A stretch of 64,000 bases of DNA from Streptomyces phaeofaciens (GTDB taxonomy: Bacteria; Actinomycetota; Actinomycetes; Streptomycetales; Streptomycetaceae). Positions 35,233 through 43,711 of the stretch are shown in pieces. The position numbers and the translations under genes are program-made. Location of the stretch: the NCBI RefSeq assembly GCF_014648915.1, contig NZ_BMSA01000011.1:186001-250000 (forward strand), written 5' to 3'. The notes under the pieces were generated by a model. It searched no databases, was not told the DNA's origin, and saw only the letters and a list, made by a program, of their open reading frames with translations. Position 1 is the first letter of the stretch, and each line of letters opens with the position of its first letter.

Positions 35233-38200
35233 CTATGCGGTCGGCGGTTCCGCCCGACGGCTTCCGGACGACTTGAGCTCGGCGGCCCGCTGCTCGGTGG
35301 CCCGGCGCTCGGCCTCGCGTCGGACCGGGCGTCGGATGAGCTGGTACGCCTGCTGGGTCGCGACCTGCTTGAACAGGCGGTTGACGTCGGCGTCGTCGAA
35401 GTAGCGGACCATCAGGGCGTCGTTGGACGCCGCCTGGTCGATGACGATCCGGTCGAGGTCTTTCTCCAGTTCCCCTCCGAAGACGTCCTGGTCCTGGTGC
35501 AGGGCGATGGCCCGGAGTTCGGGGTCCTCACTCACGGCGACAACGAGCTGACCGAGCAGGATCTGGTCGGTGGTGGACAGCCCGGTCCCGTACTCCTCGT
35601 TGACGGACTGGATCACCTCGGCCAGCGACATCTCCTCCGCCTCGGCCACCGCTCCGGCCGCCTCGGGTACCAGGCCAGGCAGTACCTGCGCGCCCGCCGC
35701 CTCCAGGCGCAGCTCCGGGGTGCCCGTCTGAGCGATGCGCATGTGACTCGGGGCGGCCGTCCCTATGTCGGCGCCGGCGCTGCGGGCGGGCGCGGGCAGG
35801 CGGCGCAGCAGGAAGCGTCCGTACTGGTAAAGCCGTTCCAGTTCGAGGTTCTCAAATCCGATGACGTGGGAGAGCCAACCGTACGCCTTGGTGTAGGAGT
35901 CCAGGGCGCGGCGGAATTCGGCGGCGGTGTCCGGTTCGGTGGCGTTCAGGGCGTTGAAGCGGTCCAAGGCGGGCTGCAGGTAGCCGTAGAGGCGGGCATG
36001 GGCCTTCATGATGGCGGTGTCGGTGGCCGAGCCGCCCTGGAAGGCTGCGAAGTACGCGGTGACGAAGGCGTCCATCTCGGCTTCCACCAGGAGCTGGTAG
36101 GCCATCACCTCGCGTTCGCGGTCGAACAGGAGGTTGGGGTCGGTGGGCTCGCTGACCGACGCCTCGTAGTACTGCTGGAAGGCCTGCTCGATGTCCTCGG
36201 GCCGGTTGGCGAAGTCGAGGATGAACAGGTCCTCGGTGGTCTTGAGTCGGTGGGTGCGGTTGAGCCGGGAAAGGGTCTGCACCGCGGCCAGCTTCACCAG
36301 GACCTTGTCCACGTACATGGTGGTCAGCAGCGGCTGGTCGAAGCCGGTCTGGTACTTCTCGGCGACGACGAGGATGCGGTACTCGGGCTTGGGGACGGAC
36401 GGCGGGTTCGGGTCGTCCGCGCGGGTGTAGCCGAAACGTGCCGGCAGTTCGCGTTCGGGGAAGCCGTTGAGCTTGGCCTCGGTGTACTCGATCCCGTCGA
36501 GGGTCAGTGCCCCGGAGAACGCGACCAGGGTGCCGCAGTCGGTGAAGCCCCGCTGGTCGATGTAGGCCCGCATGGCCTGGTAGAGCCGTACGGCGTGGTC
36601 ACGGCCGGAGGTGACGACCATCGCCTTGGCCCGGCCGCCGAGTCGCGGGCTGGAGTGCGACCGGAAGTGGTCGACGATGATCTTCGCGCGGGAGGCCATC
36701 GACGCCTCCGACATCAGCGCGGCCCTCACCAGCCGCGAGCGCACCTTGCGCGGGTCCACCTGCTGCTCCGCCTCCTCAGCGGCAGCTTCCTGGAGCTTGA
36801 AGTACGTGGCGTAGGTGATGTAGTTGCCGAGCACGTCGAGGATGAAGCCCTCTTCGATGGCCTGCCGCATCGAGTAAACGTGGAACGGTCCCTTCTCCTG
36901 CTCCCCCGAGCCGGGATTGGCGTAGGGCGTGCCGAAGAGGTCGATCGTCTTCGCCTTGGGGGTGGCCGTGAACGCGAAGAAGGACAGGTTCGGCTGCTTG
37001 CCGCGCGCCAGGGCCGCGGCCGTCAGCGGGTCGCCGTCCTCGTCCACCGCGTCCGAGCCGAGACGTCCCAGCGCCTTCTTAAGGGCCGCCGCGCTCTCGC
37101 CACCCTGCGAGGAGTGCGCCTCGTCGATGATCACCGCGTAGCGCTGGCCGCCCAGCCCGGCAACCTTGTCCAGGACGAAGGGGAACTTCTGCACCGTGGT
37201 GATCACGATCCGGGCCGTCGGCCCGGTCAGCGCGTCCGCGAGCTGCTGGGAGTTCTCATCGATCCGCACGACCACGCCGGCCTTGTGGTCGAACTGGTAG
37301 ATGGTGTCCTGGAGCTGCTTGTCCAGCACCCGCCGGTCGGTGATGACAATGACCTTGTCGAAGACCAGCTTGTTCGCCCCCAGACCGGAGGCAAGCGCGG
37401 CAGGCGCGATCCGACCGGGGTCGTGGGAGGTGTGCAGGCTGGACAGGTGGTGTGCGAGCCAGGCGATGGTGTTGGACTTGCCCGAGCCGGCGGAGTGCTG
37501 GATCAGGTAGTTCTCCCCCGCCCCATGGCGGGCCGCGTGTGCGATGAGCTTGCGCACTGCGTCCCATTGGTGGAACCGCGGGAAGATCAACGGCTGCGTG
37601 TGCGCGCTACCCGGCTTGTGGGACGGCGCCCGGCCGGCCTTCGCGGCAGCGTCCTCGACGTGCAGGAACCGCTGCAGCAGCTCCAGCCAGTTGTCCCGGG
37701 CCCATACCTCGTCGAAGAGGTACGAGGTGGGGTACTTCCCATCGGTCGAGGCCGGGACGTTGCCGGCTCCGCCGATCTGGCCGGGGCCACCGGAGCCGGT
37801 GTTGAAGGGGAGGAAGCGGGTGGCGTCGCCGGCCAAGCGGGTCGTCAGAAATGCCAGCGTCGGATCGATCGCGAAGTGGACCAGGCTGCGCTTGGCGAAG
37901 AACAGTTCCTTCGGGTCGCGGTCGCGGCGGTACTGCCGCTTGGCGTCCTCGACGGTCTGGCCGGTCAGTCCGTTCTTCAACTCCACCGACGCGACGGGCA
38001 GTCCGTTCAGAAAGAACGCCATGTCGAGGCTGTCGGCCGGGCGCGCGGCGGAGTAGTGGAACTGACGCACGAAGGTGAGCCGGTTGGCGTCGTACTCGTC
38101 CAGAGCGTCGGCGGCGAGGGTGTGCGCGGGACGGAAGTACGCAAGCTGAATCTTCACGTTCCGGTCATTCACGCCCCGACGCAGCACGTCCAACAGGCCG

Positions 38201-38454
38201 CGCGAGTCGATCTCCCGCACCACCCGCTTGGCGAACCGGCCGATGGCCTGCTCCTCGTCCTCGCCGTAGGCGGCCTGAAGCGCCAGCCACGCGTCGTTCT
38301 GCGACGCACCGAGGAACGCGGCCAGCTCGGAGGTATCAATGCCAAGGGCGCGGTCGTAGGTGTTCGACAGCCCGCGCTGCCAGCCGCTGCGCAGCAGCGC
38401 CGCTTCCACGGCGTTCTCGAATGCCTTCTCGGTGTATACGCGGGCGTCGTTCAT
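35233..38454 (-). CDS. hsdR: Type I restriction enzyme, R subunit
   Basis: The protein has 1073 residues. The N-terminal nuclease has the PD-(D/E)xK pattern (Asp144 in SLDMAFFLNG and VELKNG with Glu158 and Lys160). The helicase motor has Walker A SAGSGKSNT at 321-329, motif II IDEAHSSQGG with DEAH at 444-447, motif III FTATPKAK, and motif VI in TLSRLNRTHR. The last 200 residues are the helical region that contacts the methylase. It translocates and cuts DNA lacking the methylation pattern set by HsdM/HsdS. It starts 12 bp after hsdS, within the same operon. Confidence 0.95.
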   Translation of the reverse strand: MNDARVYTEKAFENAVEAALLRSGWQRGLSNTYDRALGIDTSELAAFLGASQNDAWLALQAAYGEDEEQAIGRFAKRVVREIDSRGLLDVLRRGVNDRNVKIQLAYFRPAHTLAADALDEYDANRLTFVRQFHYSAARPADSLDMAFFLNGLPVASVELKNGLTGQTVEDAKRQYRRDRDPKELFFAKRSLVHFAIDPTLAFLTTRLAGDATRFLPFNTGSGGPGQIGGAGNVPASTDGKYPTSYLFDEVWARDNWLELLQRFLHVEDAAAKAGRAPSHKPGSAHTQPLIFPRFHQWDAVRKLIAHAARHGAGENYLIQHSAGSGKSNTIAWLAHHLSSLHTSHDPGRIAPAALASGLGANKLVFDKVIVITDRRVLDKQLQDTIYQFDHKAGVVVRIDENSQQLADALTGPTARIVITTVQKFPFVLDKVAGLGGQRYAVIIDEAHSSQGGESAAALKKALGRLGSDAVDEDGDPLTAAALARGKQPNLSFFAFTATPKAKTIDLFGTPYANPGSGEQEKGPFHVYSMRQAIEEGFILDVLGNYITYATYFKLQEAAAEEAEQQVDPRKVRSRLVRAALMSEASMASRAKIIVDHFRSHSSPRLGGRAKAMVVTSGRDHAVRLYQAMRAYIDQRGFTDCGTLVAFSGALTLDGIEYTEAKLNGFPERELPARFGYTRADDPNPPSVPKPEYRILVVAEKYQTGFDQPLLTTMYVDKVLVKLAAVQTLSRLNRTHRLKTTEDLFILDFANRPEDIEQAFQQYYEASVSEPTDPNLLFDREREVMAYQLLVEAEMDAFVTAYFAAFQGGSATDTAIMKAHARLYGYLQPALDRFNALNATEPDTAAEFRRALDSYTKAYGWLSHVIGFENLELERLYQYGRFLLRRLPAPARSAGADIGTAAPSHMRIAQTGTPELRLEAAGAQVLPGLVPEAAGAVAEAEEMSLAEVIQSVNEEYGTGLSTTDQILLGQLVVAVSEDPELRAIALHQDQDVFGGELEKDLDRIVIDQAASNDALMVRYFDDADVNRLFKQVATQQAYQLIRRPVRREAERRATEQRAAELKSSGSRRAEPPTA

Positions 38455-38466
38455 CTGAAATCCCCC

Positions 38467-39741
38467 TCAGAAGTCGCGGTCATGCGCGGGGCGGGCGGTG
38501 GTGACGTCGAGCTGACCGGTGACGGCAGCGGTGATCAGCGCCTGCCGGCGTTCCGTGAGCAACCGATCCTGTGCCGACAAACGCTCAGAAAGTGCGTCCA
38601 TTGAACCAATTTCTCGATCGAGGATCGCAACTTTCGCGGCCTGCTCGCTGCGTGAGGCAGCGGGGATAGGGAGCTGCTTCATAGCGCCAACATTGAAGTG
38701 CGCTTGAATACTCCCTACGGAATTCAACCCGACCTGCCCCTTGGCGTAATCCGAGTTAAGGACGTAGGTCACATAGCGTGGATCGAGCTTATTGCCCAAG
38801 CGGACAATAATTAGGTCGATACAGTTCGCTCCGTCAAATTCACGAGGAACAACAGCAGCAGCCCCGGCTTGACCGGTACGTACTACCACCACGTCATCGG
38901 CATTGAGTCTTGATTTCCGATTCTCCGCGTGTCCCTTATCGCTAATGCGAATGAGACTCTCGGAAAGAATGCGACCGGGTTGGACATTGAGCCCTCGCAG
39001 TGCAGGTACACCGCCATCGTCGACGTACCATTTGGCTGGCGTAACCACAATCCCCACAGAAACGTCACGCGCAAGATACTTAAGGGGTACAAGTCGCGTA
39101 CTGTGGCCTTCTTCGAGACCGAGTACTTGCTCGGTGATGCGTTCCCTCCTTAGCGCCATCAAGTCTCTCATCTGCCGGCGCTTGCTCAGAAGGAGGTCAA
39201 TGCGAGCCGTCTCAGCATCGAGGAAGTCGGCAATGCGGAGCTGCTCGCTCAGTTCCGGCAAGGGAATCCTAAAATCTAGGATCTTGCTGCTGTTTGTAGA
39301 TGCCAGATTGGTCGTCTTGGTGCCCGTACTCTCGAAATAGCTCCTACCGTAGCCGGATTGAGTAACCCAAGCCAGGTACCTCGCATCGAGCCGCTCCGGA
39401 TTGGTTCGAAGGGCGAATACATGGTTCTGGTGTAGACAGCCATCCAACTCCCCTCGCCAAACGGTCCCGCGCCCAAGCTTATCGAGATCACCACCCTCGG
39501 TCATGAGGACATCACCGGAGCGAAGCTCACTTCGTTTTGCCATCGCACGCGGAACGGTAATGTTCGAAACCGAATCAAGGTTCAGGTGACCGGCTTGGAC
39601 ATTCGCGACTCTCAGATACGGCCGCGTCACCACGTCGCCATCAAGCTCCCGCGTTCCGTCGACCGTCAAACCAGTCTGCAAGCGGCACAGGTACCCGAGA
39701 CGCACATGCTGGAGCTTCCCGCTTGTAAGCTGTTCATCCAT
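38467..39741 (-). CDS. hsdS: Type I restriction enzyme, specificity subunit
   Basis: The protein has 424 residues with two target-recognition domains, each followed by a conserved helix: TRD1 (about 10-160) then LSEQLRIADFLDAETARIDL, and TRD2 (about 210-375) then AAKVAILDREIGSMDALSER. It sets the bipartite DNA target for both methylation and cleavage. The recognition sequence cannot be read from the protein. TRD-coding parts are lower in GC, as expected of exchanged specificity genes. Its ATG lies inside the end of hsdM with an 8-bp overlap (ATGGATGA). Confidence 0.93.
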   Translation of the reverse strand: MDEQLTSGKLQHVRLGYLCRLQTGLTVDGTRELDGDVVTRPYLRVANVQAGHLNLDSVSNITVPRAMAKRSELRSGDVLMTEGGDLDKLGRGTVWRGELDGCLHQNHVFALRTNPERLDARYLAWVTQSGYGRSYFESTGTKTTNLASTNSSKILDFRIPLPELSEQLRIADFLDAETARIDLLLSKRRQMRDLMALRRERITEQVLGLEEGHSTRLVPLKYLARDVSVGIVVTPAKWYVDDGGVPALRGLNVQPGRILSESLIRISDKGHAENRKSRLNADDVVVVRTGQAGAAAVVPREFDGANCIDLIIVRLGNKLDPRYVTYVLNSDYAKGQVGLNSVGSIQAHFNVGAMKQLPIPAASRSEQAAKVAILDREIGSMDALSERLSAQDRLLTERRQALITAAVTGQLDVTTARPAHDRDF

Positions 39742-41767
39742 TAGTGACCTCGCCCAGCAGTGCCTGGATTTCAGCCTCAAGGGACTTCAATTCCGCGTCG
39801 ATCTCCGTGAGCGGCCTCGGCGGCGTGTTGACGTAGAACTGGCGCGTGAAGGGGATCTCGTATCCCAGCTTGAACCGCTCCACCTCCTTGGTCTTCGGAT
39901 TGCGGGTCTCCGCGATCCAGGCGTCCGGAACGTGGGGCAGCACCTCGCGGGCGAGGTACTCGTCGATGTCCTCTCCTAGCGGTACGTTCTCGTTGTCGCG
40001 CAGGTCGGGGTCAGGCTCGGGTTTGCCCTTGATGAGCTGGACCTCGCCTTCAGGGTCGGTCACTCCCACGGCGTCACGGAGGGCCTTCTGGAAGGGCGCG
40101 GCTGAGGGCCACAGCACGCCTCCGGCCACCATCACCGTCCGCAGGGCTTCCCATGCCTCAGCCTTTGTGGACCACTGCGATCCGATCAGCGGCTTGAGCG
40201 CGGCCAGCAACAGCTCGACCGCCGCGTCGCCCCCGACCGCCTTCTTCACGGCGGCCGACGCACCGAGCTGAGCGAGGCTGTCCTCGGTCAGCTCGAAGCG
40301 GAGCTTGAGTGGCCGGTCCACGGTGATGCGCTGGTAGCCGAAGTCTCGGTTAGCGAAGACCTTCACCCGCGTGTGATCCGGATGGCCTTCGTCGCCGGCG
40401 ATGCTGAGCGCGTCGCGGTAGGTCGCGCAGATGTGCCCGATCTGGTCCCGAGTCATCCTCTTGCGCTTCTCACCGAGAGACTTGCGCATCTTGGTCCACT
40501 GGTCGCGAGCGTCGAGCAGGATCACACGGCCCTTGCGGTCGGCGGGCTTGCGGTTGGTGACGATCCAGAAGTACGTGGAGATGCCGGTGTTGTAGAAGAG
40601 CTGGTCCGGGAGGGCGACGATCGCCTCCAGATAGTCGTGCTCGATGATCCACCGGCGGATCTCCGACTCGCCCGACCCCGCGCCTCCGGTGAACAAGGGG
40701 GAGCCGTTGAAGACGATGGCAAGGCGGGTGCCGCCGACCTCGTCGCCCGCGTCGTCCTTCTTGAGCGGCTGCATCTTGCTCATCATGTGCTGCAGGAAGA
40801 GCAGCGAGCCGTCGTTGATCCGGGGCAGGCCGGCTCCGAAGCGGCCGTCGAATCCGCGGTCCTCGTGCTCCTGGCGTACGACCTTCTCGACCTTCTTCCA
40901 CTCCACGCCGAAGGGCGGGTTGGCGAGCATGTAGTTGAAGGTCTCGCCGTCGTGGCCGTCCTGGCTGAAGGAGTTGCCGAAGCGGATGTTCTTGGCTGTG
41001 TGGCCCTTCAGAAGCATGTCGGAGCGGCAGATCGCGTACGACTCGGCGTTCAGCTCCTGTCCGAACAGGTTGACGCGCACGCGCGGGTTCAGCTTGCGGA
41101 TGTGCTCTTCAGCTGCCGAGAGCATGCCGCCGGTGCCGCAGGCCGGGTCGAGGATCTTGACGACCTGACCCTCTCCGTTCAGCCGGTCGTCGTCCGGAGC
41201 GAGTAGCAGCTCGACCATCAGCTCGATGACCTCGCGCGGGGTGAAGTGCTCACCGGCGGTCTCGTTGGAGGCATCGGCGAACTTGCGGATCAGCTCCTCG
41301 AAGACGTAGCCCATGTCGTGGTTGTCCACGGCCTCGAAGCTCAGGTCCAGGCCGGCGAACTTCCGCACCACCTGGTAGAGCAGGTCGGCGTTGTCCAGTC
41401 GGTCGATCTGGAGGTGGAACTCGTAGCGGTTGATGATCTCGGTGGCCTCCGAGGAGAATCCCCGGATGTAGTCCTTGAGGTTCTTCGCCACGTTGGCCGC
41501 GTCACTGCTGATCGTGTCGAAGGTCTGCTCGGACAGGTTGTAGAACTTGAGTTTGGACGCTGCCAGCAGCAGTCCGTCCTTGTTCTCCCCGGTGTAGGAG
41601 GCCGCCCGGTCCCACACCGCCTGGCGGGTCGGGGCCATGACGCAGTCCAGCCGGCGCAGCACCGTCAGCGGCAGGATGACCTTTCCGTACTCCGAGCGCT
41701 TGTAGTCACCGCGCAGGAGGTCGGCTACCGACCAGATGAAATCGGCCAGTTCCTGGTTCTTACTCAA
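39734..41767 (-). CDS. hsdM: Type I DNA adenine methyltransferase, M subunit
   Basis: The protein has 677 residues. The N-terminal HsdM helical domain starts MSKNQELADFIWSVADLLRG. SAM motif I is LDPACGTGG (DPACG at 207-211) and catalytic motif IV is NPPF at 283-286 (ANPPFGVEW), so it should be active. FTPREV and GLPRINDGSLLFLQHMMSKM are typical. The start is a TTG at 41767 that overlaps the stop of the upstream HTH-methylase-like gene in TTGA, with GAGG nearby. This ties the amount of HsdM to translation of that gene. Confidence 0.94.
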   Translation of the reverse strand: MSKNQELADFIWSVADLLRGDYKRSEYGKVILPLTVLRRLDCVMAPTRQAVWDRAASYTGENKDGLLLAASKLKFYNLSEQTFDTISSDAANVAKNLKDYIRGFSSEATEIINRYEFHLQIDRLDNADLLYQVVRKFAGLDLSFEAVDNHDMGYVFEELIRKFADASNETAGEHFTPREVIELMVELLLAPDDDRLNGEGQVVKILDPACGTGGMLSAAEEHIRKLNPRVRVNLFGQELNAESYAICRSDMLLKGHTAKNIRFGNSFSQDGHDGETFNYMLANPPFGVEWKKVEKVVRQEHEDRGFDGRFGAGLPRINDGSLLFLQHMMSKMQPLKKDDAGDEVGGTRLAIVFNGSPLFTGGAGSGESEIRRWIIEHDYLEAIVALPDQLFYNTGISTYFWIVTNRKPADRKGRVILLDARDQWTKMRKSLGEKRKRMTRDQIGHICATYRDALSIAGDEGHPDHTRVKVFANRDFGYQRITVDRPLKLRFELTEDSLAQLGASAAVKKAVGGDAAVELLLAALKPLIGSQWSTKAEAWEALRTVMVAGGVLWPSAAPFQKALRDAVGVTDPEGEVQLIKGKPEPDPDLRDNENVPLGEDIDEYLAREVLPHVPDAWIAETRNPKTKEVERFKLGYEIPFTRQFYVNTPPRPLTEIDAELKSLEAEIQALLGEVTNG

Positions 41768-43497
41768 AGTGTCCCGTCCTCTTGCCCCACTGCGGCGTCT
41801 CCGTCGGTCGTCGTGCTTTGGTGTTCAGGGTTCCCGCCGTCACGGGTCGCCGGCGGATCGAGTGCGCCGCCGGTGAGGCCGTCGCGGGCGAGCCGCGCAG
41901 CCCGGTCGCCCATGCTGGCGAGTTCGGCGAGTTCGCGCTCGAACGCGCCCAACGAGCGAAAGGCGTCGCCGTAGCGGCGCTGTCGCTCAACCTCTATGCG
42001 GGGCAGGCGCGCCGCCTGCAGGTCCGCTCGGAACGTACCCGAGGAGGATGTGCTACGACGGACGTTCTCCGCGCTGCTGGCGAATCCACGCACGTAGTCG
42101 GGGTCCAGCTGGTCGCTGGCTGAGGTGAGCTCGTCACCTTCCAGGTTGACCAGGCCGGCGGCCAATAGGTCGCTCACGGCCACCGGGACGCCATCGTCCA
42201 GGGCGTCGGCCGGGCCACGTGGTGGCAGCTCGGGAAGCAGCGCCCGCAGACGGCTCAGGCGCGTGTCGAGGTCCTCGCGCAGCTTGGCGTACTCCACCGC
42301 GTAGTCGGGTTCCGGCTCGCGTACGTAGCGGCTGGGCGTGAGGTCCACCTCGTTGTCCAGCAGATCGATCAGCTGCACCTCCGCCTTCTGGTGAGGCTGA
42401 GGGTCCCACGGTCCGTCCGGGCTGTTGGCGCTGAGATCCACCATGCGTACGGTCTCCGCCGCCCGCCCAGGGTTGGAGGGACGACTTAGCAGCCACAGGT
42501 GGAGCGGAAGTGCATGACTGGCGGCGAGGCCGGGCGGTAGAGCCACCACTGCGGTGACGCAGCCGCGACGCACCAACTCCGCACGGATTCTGCGACCGGA
42601 GCGACGATGGGCAACCGATGCCGGCAGGACCACCACGGCTCGCCCGCCGGGTGCCGTGTGGTGGTAGCAATGCTGAAGCCAGGCGAGTTCGCTCTCCCCG
42701 CGCGAGGGCACCCCCGCTTCCCAGCGCGGATCGATGAGCAGCTGCTCGCGGCCCCAGTCGGCCACGGCGGTCGGCGGCTCGCATACAACCAGGTCTGCGC
42801 GGAGATCGGGGAACGCGTCAGCCCGCAACGAGTCGCCTGCCACGATCTGAACCGGCGCCGCCTCCCCTGCGGCGGCCAAGGCCGCACGCACCTGGGCTAC
42901 GCGTGCCGCATCTGCCTGTGTGTCCTGCCCCAGTCTGCTCTGGACCGCACTGCCGCCCACCGCAACGAGGAGCGAGCCGATGCCGCACGCGGGGTCAAAG
43001 ACGGTGCCCGCAGTCTCACCGGCGAATTCTCGGACCGCGCGAGCCAGCCGCAGTGTCGAGGCCCCGTCCAACGCGGCGCGCGCGGTGGAATCCAGCAGCC
43101 GGGCGACCAGAGCATCCATCACCTCGGTGGGCCTCCGGTCGGCGACCAGCCCGTCCACCGCCTCTCGGGCGGCCTGGTCGAGGAGCTCTTCCATATTGCC
43201 CCAGAGGTACTCCCCGACAGCAGCCAGGGCCCGCGCCATGTCCTCGCCGTAAGCGCAGCGCAGCGCCTGCCAGAGCCGGACCTCCCCGCTGACCTCTCGC
43301 CCGTCGCGCTGCCCTTCCAGCCACTGCCGTACCTCGGTGAGCGAGAACAAAGGACTCGCCGAGGTACCGCCTACGGGCGCGGGGAAGTCCGAACGACGCC
43401 TGCGCCAGTTGGACACCGCGGCACGCGTCACGCCCGCCAACCGTGCGATCTCCGCAGCGGTTGCCGTGGCATCAGCCGCCTCGTTTCCTCCGATCAT
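41764..43497 (-). CDS. HTH plus N6-methylase-like protein with altered catalytic motif
   Basis: The protein has about 577 residues. An N-terminal MerR/XRE-like HTH (about 13-34, AAEIARLAGVTRAAVSNWRR) is followed by a methylase-like core: SAM motif I FDPACGIGSLL (DPACG at 168-172), then VVCEPPTAVADW at 237-248 where HsdM has ANPPFGVEW. The catalytic Asn and aromatic residue are replaced (EPPT), so methylation is unlikely. LPASVAHRRSGRRIRAELVR and the C-terminal helices recall HsdM and the helical parts of HsdS. It is the first gene of the operon and is coupled to hsdM. It may be a regulator or an accessory subunit that binds DNA or SAM. A GTG at 43512 is an alternative start. Confidence 0.8.
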   Translation of the reverse strand: MIGGNEAADATATAAEIARLAGVTRAAVSNWRRRRSDFPAPVGGTSASPLFSLTEVRQWLEGQRDGREVSGEVRLWQALRCAYGEDMARALAAVGEYLWGNMEELLDQAAREAVDGLVADRRPTEVMDALVARLLDSTARAALDGASTLRLARAVREFAGETAGTVFDPACGIGSLLVAVGGSAVQSRLGQDTQADAARVAQVRAALAAAGEAAPVQIVAGDSLRADAFPDLRADLVVCEPPTAVADWGREQLLIDPRWEAGVPSRGESELAWLQHCYHHTAPGGRAVVVLPASVAHRRSGRRIRAELVRRGCVTAVVALPPGLAASHALPLHLWLLSRPSNPGRAAETVRMVDLSANSPDGPWDPQPHQKAEVQLIDLLDNEVDLTPSRYVREPEPDYAVEYAKLREDLDTRLSRLRALLPELPPRGPADALDDGVPVAVSDLLAAGLVNLEGDELTSASDQLDPDYVRGFASSAENVRRSTSSSGTFRADLQAARLPRIEVERQRRYGDAFRSLGAFERELAELASMGDRAARLARDGLTGGALDPPATRDGGNPEHQSTTTDGDAAVGQEDGTL

Positions 43498-43711
43498 GAA
43501 GCGACCGTACACCGTTCACGCTCGGATCTCCAAGTTACATTCAGTTGACGGCGTTAACTAGCTCATGTTCACTGGGTGTCGCGCGCCAAGGACTCCGCCG
43601 CACACAGCACACCCCCCGGAGGAGAACCGAGCGTGAGCACGAAGTCACGCGGATCGAGGAGAACGACCCCGCGGCATCGACCTCCGGCACCTCGACTCGA
43701 AGGAGCATCAC
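43498..43711. promoter_or_regulatory. Divergent promoter region of the restriction operon and the TIGR04141 gene
   Basis: This 214-bp gap must hold the promoters for the leftward restriction operon and the rightward gene. The left end is AT-rich (GTTAACTAGCTCATG near 43552). The HTH of the first operon gene could bind here. I cannot identify a definite operator. Confidence 0.5.
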
